Positions 63,529 to 64,000 of a DNA stretch of 64,000 nt are shown here, piece after piece. The notes beneath the pieces are model-generated. The model worked only from the letters and a program-made list of their open reading frames with translations, ran no database searches and had not been told where the DNA came from. A program made the position numbers and the translations under genes. Position 1 is the first letter of the stretch. The number at the start of each line of letters is the position of its first letter. The DNA comes from Pseudomonadota bacterium (GTDB lineage Bacteria > Bdellovibrionota > UBA1018). The stretch lies in NCBI GenBank assembly GCA_027485695.1, contig JAIXQO010000004.1, positions 1 to 64,000 of the forward strand, given 5' to 3'.

Positions 63529-63546
63529 TTTAAGAGTACTCTTAAA
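63529..63546. promoter_or_regulatory. 18-bp perfect palindrome, likely operator
   Basis: TTTAAGAGTACTCTTAAA is perfectly symmetric and sits 13-30 bases upstream of the first start codon of the membrane protein/regulator/lipoprotein operon, overlapping the ribosome binding site. It is a probable operator for the winged-helix protein, or for another dimeric repressor. Confidence 0.6.
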
Positions 63547-63579
63547 TAAATAGCTGATCAAAGAAGCGAAGTCGACCGT

Positions 63580-63612
63580 AAAAAAAACGCCGATCGGGAG
63601 ACCCAATCGGCG
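63580..63612 (-). terminator. rho-independent terminator
   Basis: On the minus strand CGCCGATTGGG/CCCGATCGGCG (one wobble pair) with a three-base loop is followed by eight T. It ends the partial exported-protein gene to its right. Confidence 0.9.
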
Positions 63613-63639
63613 TGTAGCATATCATGGGGAGCAGAATGC

Positions 63640-64000
63640 CTATTTCAACGGGATATAGACCATCATTTGACGGGTCCCGGAGGTATTAGCCGGAATATCG
63701 ACAACCCCGTAGCAGGTCGTCGCGTCTGAAATCATTCCGAGCGCCTCACAGCCCTTGGCAGAAATAGACTTCTGGACGATACATCCACTCACGGTCCCAT
63801 TTGCTCGCTCAATCGTACCCATCGCGGCAATGGCCCCGGCGGCGGATCTCGCCGATAGCCCAAATTTCGACGCATTTTTTACAACGAAACGACTGCAGAG
63901 TTCTGCCTTAGTTGGCAGAGTTGGCTTAGGCGCTGGTTTCTCTACTGAGCCAACTTTTTCTGCAGGCTCTGCCTTGGGCGCAAATTCCGGCATGAAATAG
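63640..64000 (-). CDS. hypothetical protein, cut by the window edge
   Basis: The reading frame stays open to the end of the window, so the N terminus, possibly with a signal peptide, is missing. The visible part begins with a Pro/Lys-rich segment (APKAEPAEKVGSVEKPAPKP) and continues into a domain with cysteines at AELCSRF, SGCIVQ, AKGCEAL and TTCYGV, likely paired. Its strong terminator suggests it ends a unit. Function unknown. Confidence 0.6.
   Translation of the reverse strand, partial: YFMPEFAPKAEPAEKVGSVEKPAPKPTLPTKAELCSRFVVKNASKFGLSARSAAGAIAAMGTIERANGTVSGCIVQKSISAKGCEALGMISDATTCYGVVDIPANTSGTRQMMVYIPLK

Overview
The window looks like chromosomal DNA of a Gram-negative, didermic bacterium, most likely a member of the Bdellovibrionota (Bdellovibrio/Oligoflexia relatives), with Myxococcota as the next best guess. 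The reasons are a TIGR02147-type regulator beside an exported protein, a complete Agl/Glt-like envelope-motor cluster (TolQ, two ExbD, AgmX/PglI-type TonB-like protein, TPR proteins) next to a TIGR04565-type outer-membrane barrel, GatCAB, an archaeal/eukaryotic-type ProRS, and an unusually high number of signal-peptide proteins and lipoproteins. This assignment is inference from gene content; no rRNA is present. I see no insertion sequence, phage, integrase or CRISPR array. Gene order is dense, with many ATGA/GTGA start-stop overlaps.

Layout. 0.3-3.8 kb: yebC, small unknown proteins and tRNA-Ala(TGC) with a very long terminator hairpin. 3.8-6.8 kb (minus): a metabolic/cell-division run transcribed as thiolase, a 37-residue membrane protein, zapA, 5-formyltetrahydrofolate cyclo-ligase and a YmdB-type phosphodiesterase. 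6.9-8.6 kb (plus): coiled-coil/FliG-like pair and an LprI-like exported protein. 8.6-15.2 kb (minus): gatC-gatA-gatB, an AsmA-family protein and a Ppx/GppA phosphatase. 15.5-18.1 kb: exported proteins and the TIGR02147 regulator. 18.1-25.5 kb (minus): glmU-glmS-ClC channel-PcrA/UvrD helicase. 25.7-27.4 kb: a DksA/TraR-like protein that has lost most zinc ligands, and small exported proteins. 27.5-28.98 kb (minus): a VWA lipoprotein with a Gly-Thr minisatellite. 29.1-39.2 kb (minus): the seven-gene envelope-motor operon and the outer-membrane barrel gene. 39.2-46.1 kb (plus): GYF-like protein, lon, two CNNM/CBS membrane proteins, and a CheY-CheX-like-membrane protein trio. 46.1-48.1 kb (minus): a small exported protein and a c-type-haem lipoprotein. 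48.3-53.3 kb: exported proteins, a LysR regulator, an NlpC/P60-like lipoprotein coupled to a protein-glutaminase-like exported enzyme, and a candidate haem-oxygenase-like diiron protein. 53.3-58.5 kb (minus): proS, an EEP-fold secreted nuclease/phospholipase-like protein and a large HExxH metallopeptidase. 58.7-64 kb: a CAT-anticodon tRNA, SlyD-like PPIase, RRM protein, 42-residue basic protein, RraA-like protein, and a membrane protein/winged-helix regulator/lipoprotein operon with an 18-bp palindrome at its head.

How it fits together: the core is housekeeping (aminoacyl-tRNA supply by GatCAB and ProRS, UDP-GlcNAc synthesis by GlmU/GlmS, DNA repair helicase, Lon proteolysis), with a large envelope and surface layer around it. 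The strongest candidates for something undescribed are the NlpC/P60 plus glutaminase-like pair (50.2-51.8 kb), the candidate diiron protein (52.2-53.3 kb), the gluzincin (55.9-58.5 kb), the haem and VWA lipoproteins that share an N-terminal motif, and the self-contained regulator operon at the right end. Family assignments are from reading motifs by eye; no database search was possible.
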